Assembly (NCBI RefSeq): GCF_020080835.1
Contig: NC_058162.1
Location: 5,285,323 to 5,349,322, forward strand
Length of the DNA stretch: 64,000 nt
DNA from: Cotesia glomerata
Taxonomy: Eukaryota; Arthropoda; Insecta; Hymenoptera; Braconidae
Reading direction: 5' to 3'
Below, in pieces: positions 1 through 10,815 of the stretch; the first letter of the stretch is position 1; every line of letters begins with the position of its first letter. Position numbers and translations under genes: made by a program. Below the pieces are notes generated by a model that saw only the letters and a list, made by a program, of their open reading frames with translations, was not told the DNA's origin and searched no databases.

Positions 1-505
1 TGAGGAGAAGGGGAACTTAGATGAAAGAGAAGGGGGTCTCACTCTGGGAGAATTTAACATTTGAAACAGTAAAAATTATACTTTTAAAATATACATTTTA
101 CCAGTCCAAGCAAGTCAATAATTACAGTTTGATTTTTAGCGTTGCGTTTAAAATTTACCATTTTACTTTGTAAATATTGACGTTGCTTGTATTAAAAATT
201 TACTAACTTTATTTTATACTTTTTACATATCATAAGATCATTTTTTAGGTACGAAATGATAAATATCAAAGTCTGAATTCTTAATTATGATACTTTAACA
301 TTTTAGACATTTACATAGCGAATATTAATGTTTGAAATAGTATTTTCTTCCATGTAAAGAGTAAATTGTAACGTTTAAATGGTAAATATTATAAAGTGAA
401 TAGTAAAATCACGATTTTACTGTTTGAAATAGTAATTTTTAGCAGTTGATCATTACTTATTATAAATCGACTGTTATTTATTACAGTTTACTTTTTTCCG
501 TGTAG
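1..505 (+). repeat. Dispersed repeat, copy 1 (left end outside window)
   Basis: From GAGGAGAAGGGGAACTTAGA to TACTTTTTTCCGTGTAG it matches 56793-57203. Recurring ACAGTAAAA, TTTGAAAC and TTTACATA words. Copy 2 lacks about 95 internal bases. Confidence 0.78.
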
Positions 506-746
506 TTTTGAGAAAAATGCATTCAAAGTTTTAAGTGACAATACAACAGCGCCTTGAGCGCGCAACATTAAAAAAAAATCGATTTTTTGAAACCGTGAAA
601 CCCATGTAACCCCTTAAGATTAATTCAATAATATTAATAAATAATTTATGGTTGTTATTTATAATATAATTAAAAAAAATATTTAAATATAAGTAGATTA
701 ATTAATTAATAAATATTTATAACAACGGTAAAAGTGCAATATATAG

Positions 747-3700
747 CGGAGTGATGACCAAATCAAGTCCATTGAAAGATCGCAGCCCAGCACATCTTCT
801 GTCTCCCATCAGTATTCCTACTGCTTCTTTATCTTTCACCAGGTACAGTGATAAGTAATTTATTAACTTGCTAATTTAATTAGTTGTTTATTTAAATATT
901 TTTTAGTAGTAGTACGACCGCTTTTACTCCTACTTTTTTACAAGATCTACTTTTAATTATTATAATAATTTAAATTATTATTATCGCCAATCAACATCTA
1001 AATGTTAATTGATCGATAAAATTATTAGTAAATCTTAATTAAAAAAAAAAGTAGGTGAAAAATATTAAATAATATTTTAATATAAAAAATTGTATTTAAT
1101 AATTTATTTATTAAAATAATAAAATTAAAACTGTTTGTCGCTTTAATAAGTAAAAATAATAATTAAAGCTTAAATTGAGTGTGAAGATTAGATAGATGGG
1201 TTACTGGCCTTTGATTGTAATGAACGCTTAAATTGTGTAGTTTGTCTTAGTATTTTTATTAATTATCAATTATCAATCATTAGCTCTAATGATTAATATA
1301 ATAACAAAATTAAGTAATGTTTATAAGTAAAGATTGTATATTTTAGCACAATCGGAAGCACGCCATCAATAGACATAAGCGAAGACGCGAGCTGCACTAT
1401 GACTCGACGGAGTTCATCAGGAGGATTAATGTCGCCGGAAGTAGAGTTAACCGGGCAGCCAGAGCAAAAAGGCGTCGGTGATGAACAAGAGGGGTTTTAC
1501 TTCTATAAAAAAGACAGCCAGCGGCGAATGACTCTCACCAGGGTGTTGACCCAAGACGGAGCTACTCTCTGCAAAGTTTGGTTGGAATATATTAACCGAG
1601 ACGGCGCGCAGACAGTAATAAGTATACCACATCTGGAGTTATTGCTGCGGGGCTTACGTGATTATATATCTGATCGAAATCAAGATTCAATTACTACGGC
1701 ATTGCGGACACTTAAAGAAGAATTGGCATTTGACTCAACGACAATTAATCAACTACAATTGGCTATTTATTTATTTCAAACTGCTGTTAATGATGTTCTC
1801 AGAATGCACAGTATTAAACCTCATTGGATGTTTGCGTTAGATAATCTCGTTAGAAATGCTGTTCAAACTGCTATTACTGTTTTGTCACCTGGTAATTATG
1901 TTTATTATCTATATTATTGAGAGAATAAGAAAAATTTTGTGTCTAGGATAGTCATATGATAAAATCGGTATTTTTAGTGAAATTTAGTTTCATTGTAAAG
2001 GTCTTGACTTTAATTTGTGCCTTTTCAAGCTTTCATATCATTCTTACCGATAGTCATTTTATGATGATATTTAGGCTGGATTCGAAAATTCTCTATCTCT
2101 AGATACATAATTAAGAAACGACCTTGCATTTTGAGAACTATTGACAATTTTAAAGATATAAGCTCATCATGATGTTACATTCATCGAGACCTTTTATTTG
2201 AGTACCCACATCAATTTTTCATATATTTATATATATTATATACATGTACATATAAAAAATATATCAAAAATGCATGTGGGTACTCAAATGAAAGCTCTTG
2301 ATGAGTGCAACATCAAGATGAGCTTACATCTTTTAAAATATCAGTAATTAAGAAATGACCTTGTATTTTGAGAACCATTGACAATTTTAAAGATATAAGC
2401 TCATCATGATGTTACGCTCATCGAGACCTTTCATTTGAGTACCCACATCAATTTTTCATATATTTATATATATTACATATATGTATATATGAAAAATATA
2501 TCAAAATGCATGTGGGTACTCAAATGAAAGTTCTTGATGAGTGTAACATCGAAATGGGCTTATATTATTAAAAATGTCTTTAATTAAGAAATGACCTTGT
2601 ATCTTGTGAACTATTGACATTTTTAAAGATATAAGCTCACTCCAACATTACACTCATCGAGACCTTTCATTTGAGTACCTACATAAATTTTTCATATATT
2701 TTGTATATTTATATATATATATATATCAAAAATGCATAAGGGTATTCAAATGAAAGCTCTTGATGGGTGTAATATCGGGATGAGCTTATATCTTTAAAAA
2801 CATCAATAGTTAAGAAAGTACAGTGCAATTTAACAAAAGTCATTTTTTAATAAAGCAAAATTTTATTTATTTACAATTCACAAGTCACGGCAGTCACATA
2901 GTGACTGTAAGGTTGCTAGTTAATTATTAAATATTTAAGCAAAATTATTCTAGATTGTATAAAAATTCAAGTACAGTTTTTGTTAAATTTATTTTTTTTT
3001 TTCATAAAAAATCATTACTTATTGACTTAATTAATTTGTACATTATATACATTTGACTTAGTTTTATTATGTGGTATTAAAATATTTGATACAATTTTAA
3101 TAATATAGTTTATAGAAAAAGTTTACAAAAAGCCTGCACATAATTTAAATTAAAATTTAAATACACACCGAAACACTTGGAGAGATCGATAATTGAATAC
3201 TGTAACTGTAAATTCTTTGAGAAACCACAAAGTTAACTGTGTCAAGGAATTATTTTAAAAAGCATTCAGCCATTGTGTAACCTTCTATTATTCATTAAAT
3301 TGTTTTTATTTTATAGAACTTGGCGCCGGATTAATTGATCAAGAGCGAGCTCAAGCGGGCGCAGACGGTCCCGAAGAAGGATCAACGTCTGTTATGTCAA
3401 CCGTAAACTCTCTGAAATCCCACAAGACTGTCGATTCTATAGAAAATAATAAATATTGGCGTGAATATCAAGAACAAATGGGTAATTTGAAGACAGATAG
3501 TATTAAACTAGTCCAAGAATTACTCGAGAGTCAGAAAATTTATCATACTCTGCTACAAAATGCCCTGGAGGATCAGAGAGCGCAAATTGGTGCCCTGACT
3601 CATCTTTGTGAGGACATAAGTCGACGATTTTCACGACAAGAATCCGGGTAATTTTTTTTTATATTATTTTTATTACTATTCACTTTTGCTATTTGGATTA

Positions 3701-5024
3701 TTAGGTGTAATAGATATTAATTGATAGTTGGGAGTTAAGTAAATTAATTTTTATTGTTAATAATGGTTTGTAAATTAAAGATACAATTCGAGTATACACG
3801 GGACCGCATCTCCACAACCGTCATCAGTGTTGGTGCCTCAAATAAGTGTGACAGATCACAATACTCCGTCGAACACAGACAACAAACTCGTTGAATGGCT
3901 CCAAGGTCTTGGCATCGACGATATGTCTATCGAAAGGGTAATTATAAGTATCTTGTGCTACTAAAGACTTTGATCTGTCATTAATTGATTTATTCAGAAA
4001 TTATATTTTATTTATTTATTTTCTACTTATTTATTTTTTTTTTTATTTATTTGTAAAGAAACGTCCTTGGCAATTTACAACAATGTGTTACATTTTCATG
4101 TGTAAAATGTTATGAAAATGAAGTTAGATGAAAATTAGCCGACATCTAAAAATTAAAAAAATTTTTTTTATTAAAAAATTATAACTAAAAAATTAAAAAA
4201 AATTTTTTTCATTTGTTAAAAACTTCAAAAACTATAAATGCAATTTTTTAAAAATATTTTTTAGTTATAATTTAATAAATTAAGCAAAATAAAAAAATCA
4301 AAAATGTCGGCTAACTTTATTATTATTGAAGTTAGCCGATATTTCAAAATTTTTAGAAATTTTTTATTGAAAAAATGTAAAAACCTTGAAAAACTGTAAG
4401 TGCAATTTTTTAGAAATATCTTTTTAGTTGTAATTTAATTTATAAAAAAAATCAAAAATTTTTAGACGTCTGCTAACTTCAGTGTCATAAAATGTTTAGT
4501 AATATTTTTTATTCAATAAATAGCATCTGTAAAGAGAAGATAGGTTTAAAAAATTAAAAAAAAATTTTTTTTAAAAGTTAAAAAATTTTTTTTTTTTTTA
4601 ATTTATAAAAGAAATAGTTTTAAAAAATTGCACTTGTACTTTTTTAAATTTCTACTTATAAAATGTTTTTGCTGATTTTTTTTTTTGTTATAATAATCAG
4701 TTTGTTATTAATTAAATAATTGCAATATTATGTTAAAGTAACAATTATTCATTTTTAAGAATTTGATGAAAAGAAAAAAATTTTTAGTAATTGATAATTG
4801 ATAATCACTAATTAATAGTTTATAATCACTATATCATTTTTAATTTATATTTTTAAATTAATTAAAATTATTTATTTTTCTTGTTACAGATAATATATGA
4901 AGAATACACGCTCGATGATTTTTTAAATAGTATTTGTAGAGACGATCTACGAAGAATAAGACTCAAAGGCGGTATTGAATTAAAAATTTGGTCAGCCATA
5001 ATGTCACATCGTAATAATAATTAA
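747..5024 (+). CDS. Ask1: ASK1-type MAP kinase kinase kinase, C-terminal exons (5' partial)
   Basis: ASK1 (MAP3K5/15; Drosophila Ask1/Pk92B) is a cytosolic stress-activated MAP3K that feeds JNK and p38. The five visible exons are 747-842, 1347-1891, 3317-3647, 3781-3937 and 4890-5024 (TAA). Their phases (2, 1, 2, 0) are continuous, giving about 420 C-terminal residues. The kinase domain must lie upstream. The order is: a Ser/Pro-rich linker (SPLKDRSPAHLLSPIS); the conserved ASK C-terminal region starting EGFYFYKKDSQRRMTL, with helices through HWMFALDNLVRNAV; a coiled coil around KLVQELLESQKIYHTLLQNA; and a terminal SAM-like domain from LVEWLQGLGIDDMSIERI to LKGGIELKIWSAIM. The polypeptide ends SHRNNN. 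Intron 2 holds a Helitron. The first exon border (acceptor 745-746) is the least certain. Family assignment is by recognition of the conserved C-terminal blocks. Confidence 0.9.
1908..2919 (+). mobile_element. Non-autonomous Helitron, copy H1 (ASK1 intron 2)
   Basis: Starts TCTATATTATTGAGAGAATA after an A. It ends with the hairpin CAGTCACATAGTGACTG followed 8-10 bases later by CTAG, then T. TC start, terminal hairpin plus CTRR end and A/T insertion site are Helitron hallmarks. Between them are three tandem palindromic units of about 235 bases, each with arms containing CATTTGAGTACCCACATCAA and its complement around a TATATA centre. No Rep/helicase ORF. Confidence 0.8.
4110..4500. repeat. GCCGACAT-family foldback repeat (example in ASK1 intron 4)
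   Basis: AAAATTAGCCGACATCTAAA, TGTCGGCTAACTTTATT and GAAGTTAGCCGATATTTC alternate in both orientations around poly-A/T. Fragments of the same family occur near 9310-9485, 10945-11100, 11395-11575, 13010-13340, 25960-26110 and 61430-61610. Confidence 0.6.
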
Positions 5025-5361
5025 TACCATTTTTAAAACTAAATACTTTTTTTTTATCGCGATATTTTGTACAGTATAGAGTTGTTATTTAGAATTTTTT
5101 TCTAAGTGTTGACTATTATAGAGTTAATTTTTAAAAATGATAGTGTTAATTTTTTTTTTTTCATGTCATACATATATATTTTTTAATATATTATTCACGT
5201 GTCATTAATTCCATTTTAAATGAAAGTACAAAATTTCTTCTTGAAATTGAGAGAAACTTTTTAGTGCCTTAGTACATAATTGTATTTTTCGACTTGAATT
5301 AATTAATTGAATAATTAAATATTTAAATATGTAACAACGATAGTCTTCCGAAAATGTACAA

Positions 5362-5367
5362 AATAAA
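5362..5367 (+). promoter_or_regulatory. Candidate poly(A) signal of the ASK1 gene
   Basis: AATAAA about 340 bases after the ASK1 stop codon, in AT-rich sequence with no further coding similarity. It is the first canonical hexamer I noticed downstream of the stop. Confidence 0.4.
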
Positions 5368-5609
5368 CTATAATTAACAGCCAAAATATATTTTAAAAAT
5401 ATTATTCAGTCGAGAAAAATTCCACGGGTAATTAATTTTTTTTTTAGATGATTCATTGAGAATTTCAGGATAAAAGATTCCGCACCGGTACAAAGTAATA
5501 CTGATTAAAATTTACTACTGAGTATACCTTATTATTATAAAACAAGTCACGTGTACTCTTAATCTCGTCTCGAAGCTTTGTTTATTGTAATATATACAAT
5601 ACCAAGAGC

Positions 5610-5698
5610 ACAATTCGACGGTACTTTGGTAAAACCTCGTATCTCTCATTTAAAATACATAGAAGATACGAGGTTTTACCAAAGTACCGTCGAATTGT
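5610..5698. repeat. Perfect 35-bp inverted repeat with 19-nt loop
   Basis: The left arm 5610-5644 (ACAATTCGACGGTACTTTGG onward) is the exact reverse complement of 5664-5698. The loop is 19 bases. The arms are less AT-rich than their surroundings. It could be a short foldback element, a hairpin-RNA locus, or a local inverted duplication. No flanking target duplication is obvious. Confidence 0.85.
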
Positions 5699-5985
5699 AT
5701 AAATGTAAGAGTTACAATAGTATTTTATTTCTAAATACCAGAAGTTGAGATAGTAATAACTCAAACAAGACACTGAGTCACGAGTTATCTCCTACTTCCG
5801 TGTTTTACCTGGGATTTTTAATCAATCAATGACGCTACCTTGCATCTTCCAACCTGGTTTATCTTGACTCACTATCTTGACTCATCAATGGGTCCAAGAG
5901 ACATTTATTTTTTAATTAATAAATTTAAATATACAGAACTGGTAAGAAGAAAAAAATTCTTAGTTTGAAGAATTTTATTAAAAAA

Positions 5986-6016
<31 letters not shown>

Positions 6017-7129
6017 AATAAAAAAAAAAAAAAAAAAAAAAAATAAAACACGTGAGTCTTCTTGTCTATCCAAGTAATTTATTTTTTGATTTATTCTTTT
6101 TTTAAATTTGTCTTACACGTATGCACTACACACAATACGTACAACGTACGTCAGCACAATACTCTCTCAGTAGCATGTGCAAAATTCCATTTCAACTTTG
6201 CCTCGAGGTCTCGCGTTTTGTTCACTTACGTTTTAACGTTACGTTAGCTTCATGCTTCAGTATCTTGTTCGCCGGCTTACAGATAACACGCGCTTCTATT
6301 CCCGCACTTTTATAATTAATTATTTAATTTTATTTATTAAATAAAAATTAAAAAAAAATATCTTTTGTGTTTAACAATCGTGTGTTATCTTCTCTATAAT
6401 TATTTACAAGAAAAATTATTTAAAAATTAATATATTGTTTACTTTTAAGATATCAGTGAACTTGAAAAAAATAAATTATTGAAGATAAAATTATTGAAGA
6501 GTTTTAAAGAGTAATTATTGATTAAGGTGAGTAATAATTTAAAAATAAATAAAAATTCAGCTCGAATTTTTTTCCAGGAAAAAAATAAGAAGAGACAGAG
6601 AACGTGGAAGAGAATAAAGAAAAAATGAGAGCAAAAAGTCAGCCTTGAACTGAAAAAAGGATTTTTTTCACAGAGAAAGCTATTTAATAGACTTAGAAAT
6701 AATCGAAAAAGTTACGTGTGATACTTAAAAGTTCTTTACGTAATAGCATTATAATTAGTGGATGATCGTCACGGGATGTTTTGTGATTTGAAACCGGCAC
6801 TTTAGTGTCTTCATATCAATCTCATTCAAATGGGTTACTTATATATTTATTATAAATATATATCTTACATAAATATTCATTCGGGTTCATTTTCTGCATG
6901 TATAATAATATGAAAGTTACCAGTGAAATCTTTTTTTTTTTTTTACTCAGTTTTGTTTAGCGAATTTTACTTACTGACGCATTGAAATTTAATACTGATA
7001 ATAATTTGAAATTTTAGACGGTGATTATTTATTAGAGTATTTATAACTATTGTATTTATTTTTCTGTTGCAGATATTACTAATATTTATTATTAAATGTA
7101 ATTTATTGAACGATTGAAAAATTTTTAAA

Positions 7130-10100
7130 ATGAATTTTATTATTGCTTTATTATCTTCTTTACTTGTTGGTAAGTTTTTTTAAAATAATTTTAGATTTTT
7201 ATAGATAAAAATAATTTTTTTTTTTATTAAAAATTCTATAAAACTTTTTTTTTATTAAAAATAATTAAAATTTTTTTAATTAAAAAAAAAATAATACTAT
7301 TGAGAAAATATTTTTAAAAATTTTATTTACAATAATTTATTTGCTAATGTAATTTATTGGGCGCTTGAAAAATTTTTTTAATGAATTTTATTATTACTTT
7401 ATTACCTTTATTACTTGTTTGTAAATTTTTTTAAAAATAATTTTAGATTTTTATGGATAAAAATAAATTTTTTTTTATTAAAAATTCTAAAATTTTTTTT
7501 TTTTTTATTAAAAATAATTAAAATAAAAAAAAATTTTTAATTAAAAAAAAATACTATTAAGAAAATATTAAAAAAAAATAAAAATATTAAAAAAAAATAA
7601 AAATATTAAAAAAAAATTTTATTTACAATAATTTATTTGCTAAAAAAATTATCTGCTGATTTCAATATCATTAAATAATAAAATTTGATAATATATTTGA
7701 CATAATAAATAAACAGCTGTATAAATAAACATCTGTCATGACGGTAGTCAATAGTAATTAGTCAGCTGTACTTGAAAATGTCAATTAAAAAATTACAGAC
7801 TAGAATAAATAATATTAACAAGTTATTATTGATAAATAAAAAAATTTTTTTCAGTCCACGGAATTCCGGCGAACAAAAGAGATGACATTCCACATGACTC
7901 TAAAATATTCATCCAAGAGGTAGAAGACAGATCTGGTGACTCAGAAAGACTGCGCAGAAATCCCACAGACCTTCCAGTAGTTTCTACTCCAACAACTGTT
8001 ACTATGACAACGGAGCAGGAGAATCTCGTGATGCCGAAAACCGTTAAAGCCTTCGAAGCTAATGACATGGAAGAGTCTGTTGTTCATCCTACAGACCAAG
8101 ATGATGATGACAACCGCACTGACAACATTAATCATTACCGCAAAGTGCCTGTTGAAGATGAGACCTTTGGAGGCGATTTTGAGCAGCATTCCGCTCTGAA
8201 AATTTCTAAGGAAAAATTAAACACCAGACCAGAGAAAGATAATTCACCTCAGAAAATTATTAAAGGCACGACGGACTTACCGGTTGAAGAAAAAATTACT
8301 CCAAACATTGTCAGCTCGACTTACGCCGGTATGTTTTTTATTTATTTATTTTTTAAACATTATTAATAATCAAGTTATTTTTTTAGAGACAAATCAAGTA
8401 AGCGTCAGTGTATTTAATTCAACAAAAGCTCCAATAAATTTCCTGGTTGGCTCTAATGAACCACTGACCCTTGAAAGTCGGCAAGAAATAGTCGAAAGGA
8501 GTGAAAATTTATTAGCGCGTATTAAGAATGGTGAATTACCTGACAGAAGTATGCCTTCAGGTTTAATTGCACTTGTCAGTGCAGTTGGAGTTGCAACAAT
8601 TACTGTGATGGCATATGTCGGGTTAATAGTATGGCGAAGATATCAAGAGTAAGTAAATTTGTTTAAAGGGGGAAGTCCATGTAAAATTTTCAAAAAATCA
8701 ATTTTTTTTTTCGATAATCTGAAAATATATAATACTGAAGTTACACGGAAAGAACAAGATGACACTGGATATCATCCTAGATTATACTCAGTCATATCTG
8801 TGGTGAAAAAAAATTTCAGATAGCTAAAAAAATCCAGATTATACACTGAGAAAAAAAAGTACTACTCTTGAGAAAATTTTCTTGTCACAAGTATATATAT
8901 TCTTGATAATTTTCAAGAATATATTTTCTTGTCTCAAGAATTGATCAAATTAATCGAATTATTTTTTGTTTAATTCAAATAAACCTATTCGTTTGTTAAT
9001 CTATCAAAATTAATGTCAATATTTCATTGTCATAATAGATATTGATATTCTTTTGTCAAAAAATCAAAATTTATTTTAAACGATTTTTGAGCCAAGAAAT
9101 TTTTTTCTGGACAAAATTTTTTTTTCTCAGTGTACTGCGTGATATCTGGATTATACTCATTGTAATCTGGATTATACTAGCTACTATCTGAAACTTTTTT
9201 TTACTCAGTATAATCTGGGATGATATGCAGTGTTATCTTGTTCTTTCCGTGTATAATTTAAAATTTTTATAGTTAAATAATTATTGTAATTTGATAAAAT
9301 AGTTTCCGTGTAGCCGACATTTTTCATTTTTTTATTTTTTTTTAATAATTAAATTAGAACAAAATATTTTTTAAAAATTGCACTTACAGTTTTTTAATTT
9401 TTTTACAAATGACCATTTTTTTTTTATTTTTTTGCAATCATTTTTTTAATGAAAAAAAATCTTAAAAATTTTTAAATGTCGGCTCTGGCGAGAGGAAAAA
9501 ATAAAATCTCAAATATTGACGAAATTATTGCTAATATAATGGAGCGGGCCGGAGTGCGTACTATAACTTTAAACGCGATTATCTCGAATCTGTATTTTTA
9601 AAAACTGCTCGTGTTGTAACTCAAAAAGTTATTGATCGATTTGTTTGAAATTTGGTGAGGCTTTTCTCTATATTACTATCGGAAGGATAAATCCAAAATT
9701 TCAGATATTTTGCGTTGATAAAATACTTTTTTGAGGTCAAAAATGTCAAAAAAATAGCCCTAAATTCTGATTTTTTTTTCAAAGGATTATTTTAAATTGA
9801 ATTTTATAGTTCTTTTAATTTTAAAGGTTTATCCTTTCCGTTAATATTTTCTAAAAAGAAAACACTTTAATTTTTTTGTTTCGAATCAATGGTTAATGAG
9901 TGATAAATAGAGCAGTTTGGGACCTCGCGTCAGAGGCAGCAAACAAAAAATTATCCTGAGCTGCCATTTTTAAAGGAAAAAGAAAAAATTACTTTTGTAC
10001 TCTAGAAAGGTTCAATAAAGTTGTGTTAAAGTTTAAAAACAATAAAATTATTTTATCACCTTTAAAAATATTTTTAAAAAATGTGATTCTGAGACTTTTA

Positions 10101-10238
10101 CATGGACTTTGCCCTTAACTTATCATTAAACCACTAGAATTATAAATATTATTTTTTATTATCAGATATCGACATGGGAATCGAGAGCTTCTTGTCAATG
10201 ATTTCGATGGAAATGACATCAGTAATTTTGAGCTATGA
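7130..10238 (+). CDS. Uncharacterised type I single-pass membrane protein
   Basis: Four exons: 7130-7169, 7855-8328, 8387-8648 and 10166-10238 (TGA). Phases 1, 1 and 2 are continuous and predict about 282 aa. Residues 1 to about 18 form a signal peptide (MNFIIALLSSLLVVHGIPA). Next comes an acidic, Thr/Pro/Asn-rich ectodomain of roughly 190 residues with one or two N-glycosylation sequons (NRT, NST). A transmembrane helix follows (SGLIALVSAVGVATITVMAY, continuing VGLIVW), then a basic stop-transfer (RRYQEYRHGNR) and a short acidic tail ending FDGNDISNFEL. The juxtamembrane segment (ESRQEIVERSENLLARIKNG) looks helical. I do not recognise the family. Topology suggests a small surface glycoprotein or adhesion/shed receptor, but no function can be claimed. 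Intron 3 is nearly filled by a mobile element. Confidence 0.85.
8744..9251. mobile_element. TA-flanked MITE with terminal inverted repeat CACGGAAAGAACAAGAT
   Basis: TA occurs at 8742-8743 and 9252-9253. The ends are inverted (CACGGAAAGAACAAGAT against ATCTTGTTCTTTCCGTG), and inner arms with GGATATCATCC and CTGGATTATAC motifs are also palindromic. TA duplication is typical of Tc1/mariner-derived MITEs. A fragment of the same family lies at 63248-63310. It is interrupted by the element at 8844-9132. Confidence 0.7.
8844..9132. mobile_element. Nested TA-flanked foldback MITE with CACTGAGAAAAAAA ends
   Basis: TA at 8842-8843 and 9133-9134. The termini CACTGAGAAAAAAA and TTTTTTTCTCAGTG are inverted. 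The interior is rich in CTTGAG/CTTGTC and TCAAGAA words. Relatives lie at 42397-42540 and 47944-48183. It sits inside the MITE at 8744-9251. Confidence 0.65.
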
Positions 10239-10460
10239 TTATAAATAGTTTACTATAAATAAGTACATGAGTCTGTGATAAAAGGACACAGGGTGTCGCA
10301 ATTTTTTGCGAAGTTTAGAATTAATTGAACTTTTTTTATTTTAATCAAGTACTTGTATACATGATGGCTCACTATTCAATATGATTATCACGCTGTTAGT
10401 GTATTTTTAATATTTAATTATTTAATAAGTAAATGTACATTGTACATAAACTAGACACTT

Positions 10461-10466
10461 AATAAA
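10461..10466 (+). promoter_or_regulatory. Candidate poly(A) signal of the membrane-protein gene
   Basis: AATAAA about 220 bases after the TGA at 10238. The spacer to the convergent CISD2 stop codon is only about 350 bases, so the two 3' ends lie close together. Confidence 0.4.
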
Positions 10467-10815
10467 TTAATTAGCTTGTGCTTTTCTTTTTTTAATTACT
10501 TACTTTTATTTATTTATTTTTAGTACCATCAATTATACTCTTAATATTCTTGGTTTACAATTATTTACAAGCTTTTTTTCTTGAAAAATAAAAAAAAAAT
10601 AATTTACTATAATAATTATAAAAATAATTGGATAATACTGCAGTAATGGCGATTATTTTTTACTACAGTATTTACACCATGACCAAAAAAAAAAAAAAAT
10701 GGTTTTTATAATTGAACTAAAGGGTAACTACATTTAATTGCAGTTTGTGAGCTTCAAGTATTGTCGAAAATGCAACAATTACTTGATACGTATTTTGTAG
10801 AATCATTTTTATTGT

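Larger units (their letters stand above)
5025..7129. other. ASK1 3' UTR, intergenic spacer and 5' UTR of the membrane-protein gene
   Basis: No coding region is supported here. The stretch holds the ASK1 3' UTR, a perfect 35-bp inverted repeat at 5610-5698, a TAAA/A-rich simple repeat near 5985-6045, and a moderately GC-richer patch near 6120-6300 that may contain the promoter of the next gene. A candidate 5' UTR exon ends at 6525 (AAG then GTGAGT), and an acceptor (TTGCAG) at 7072 precedes the ATG at 7130. Confidence 0.5.
8667..10114. mobile_element. TTAA-flanked DNA element filling intron 3 of the membrane-protein gene
   Basis: The 1.45-kb segment has TTAA on both sides (8663-8666 and 10115-10118). 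Its ends are inverted: GGGGGAAGTCCATGTAAAA on the left against TTTTACATGGACTTTGCCC on the right. TTAA target duplication is typical of piggyBac-like transposition. No transposase ORF is visible, so it is non-autonomous. It contains other elements: a TA-flanked MITE at 8744-9251, itself split by another at 8844-9132, and a fragment of the GCCGACAT family near 9310-9485. Confidence 0.65.
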
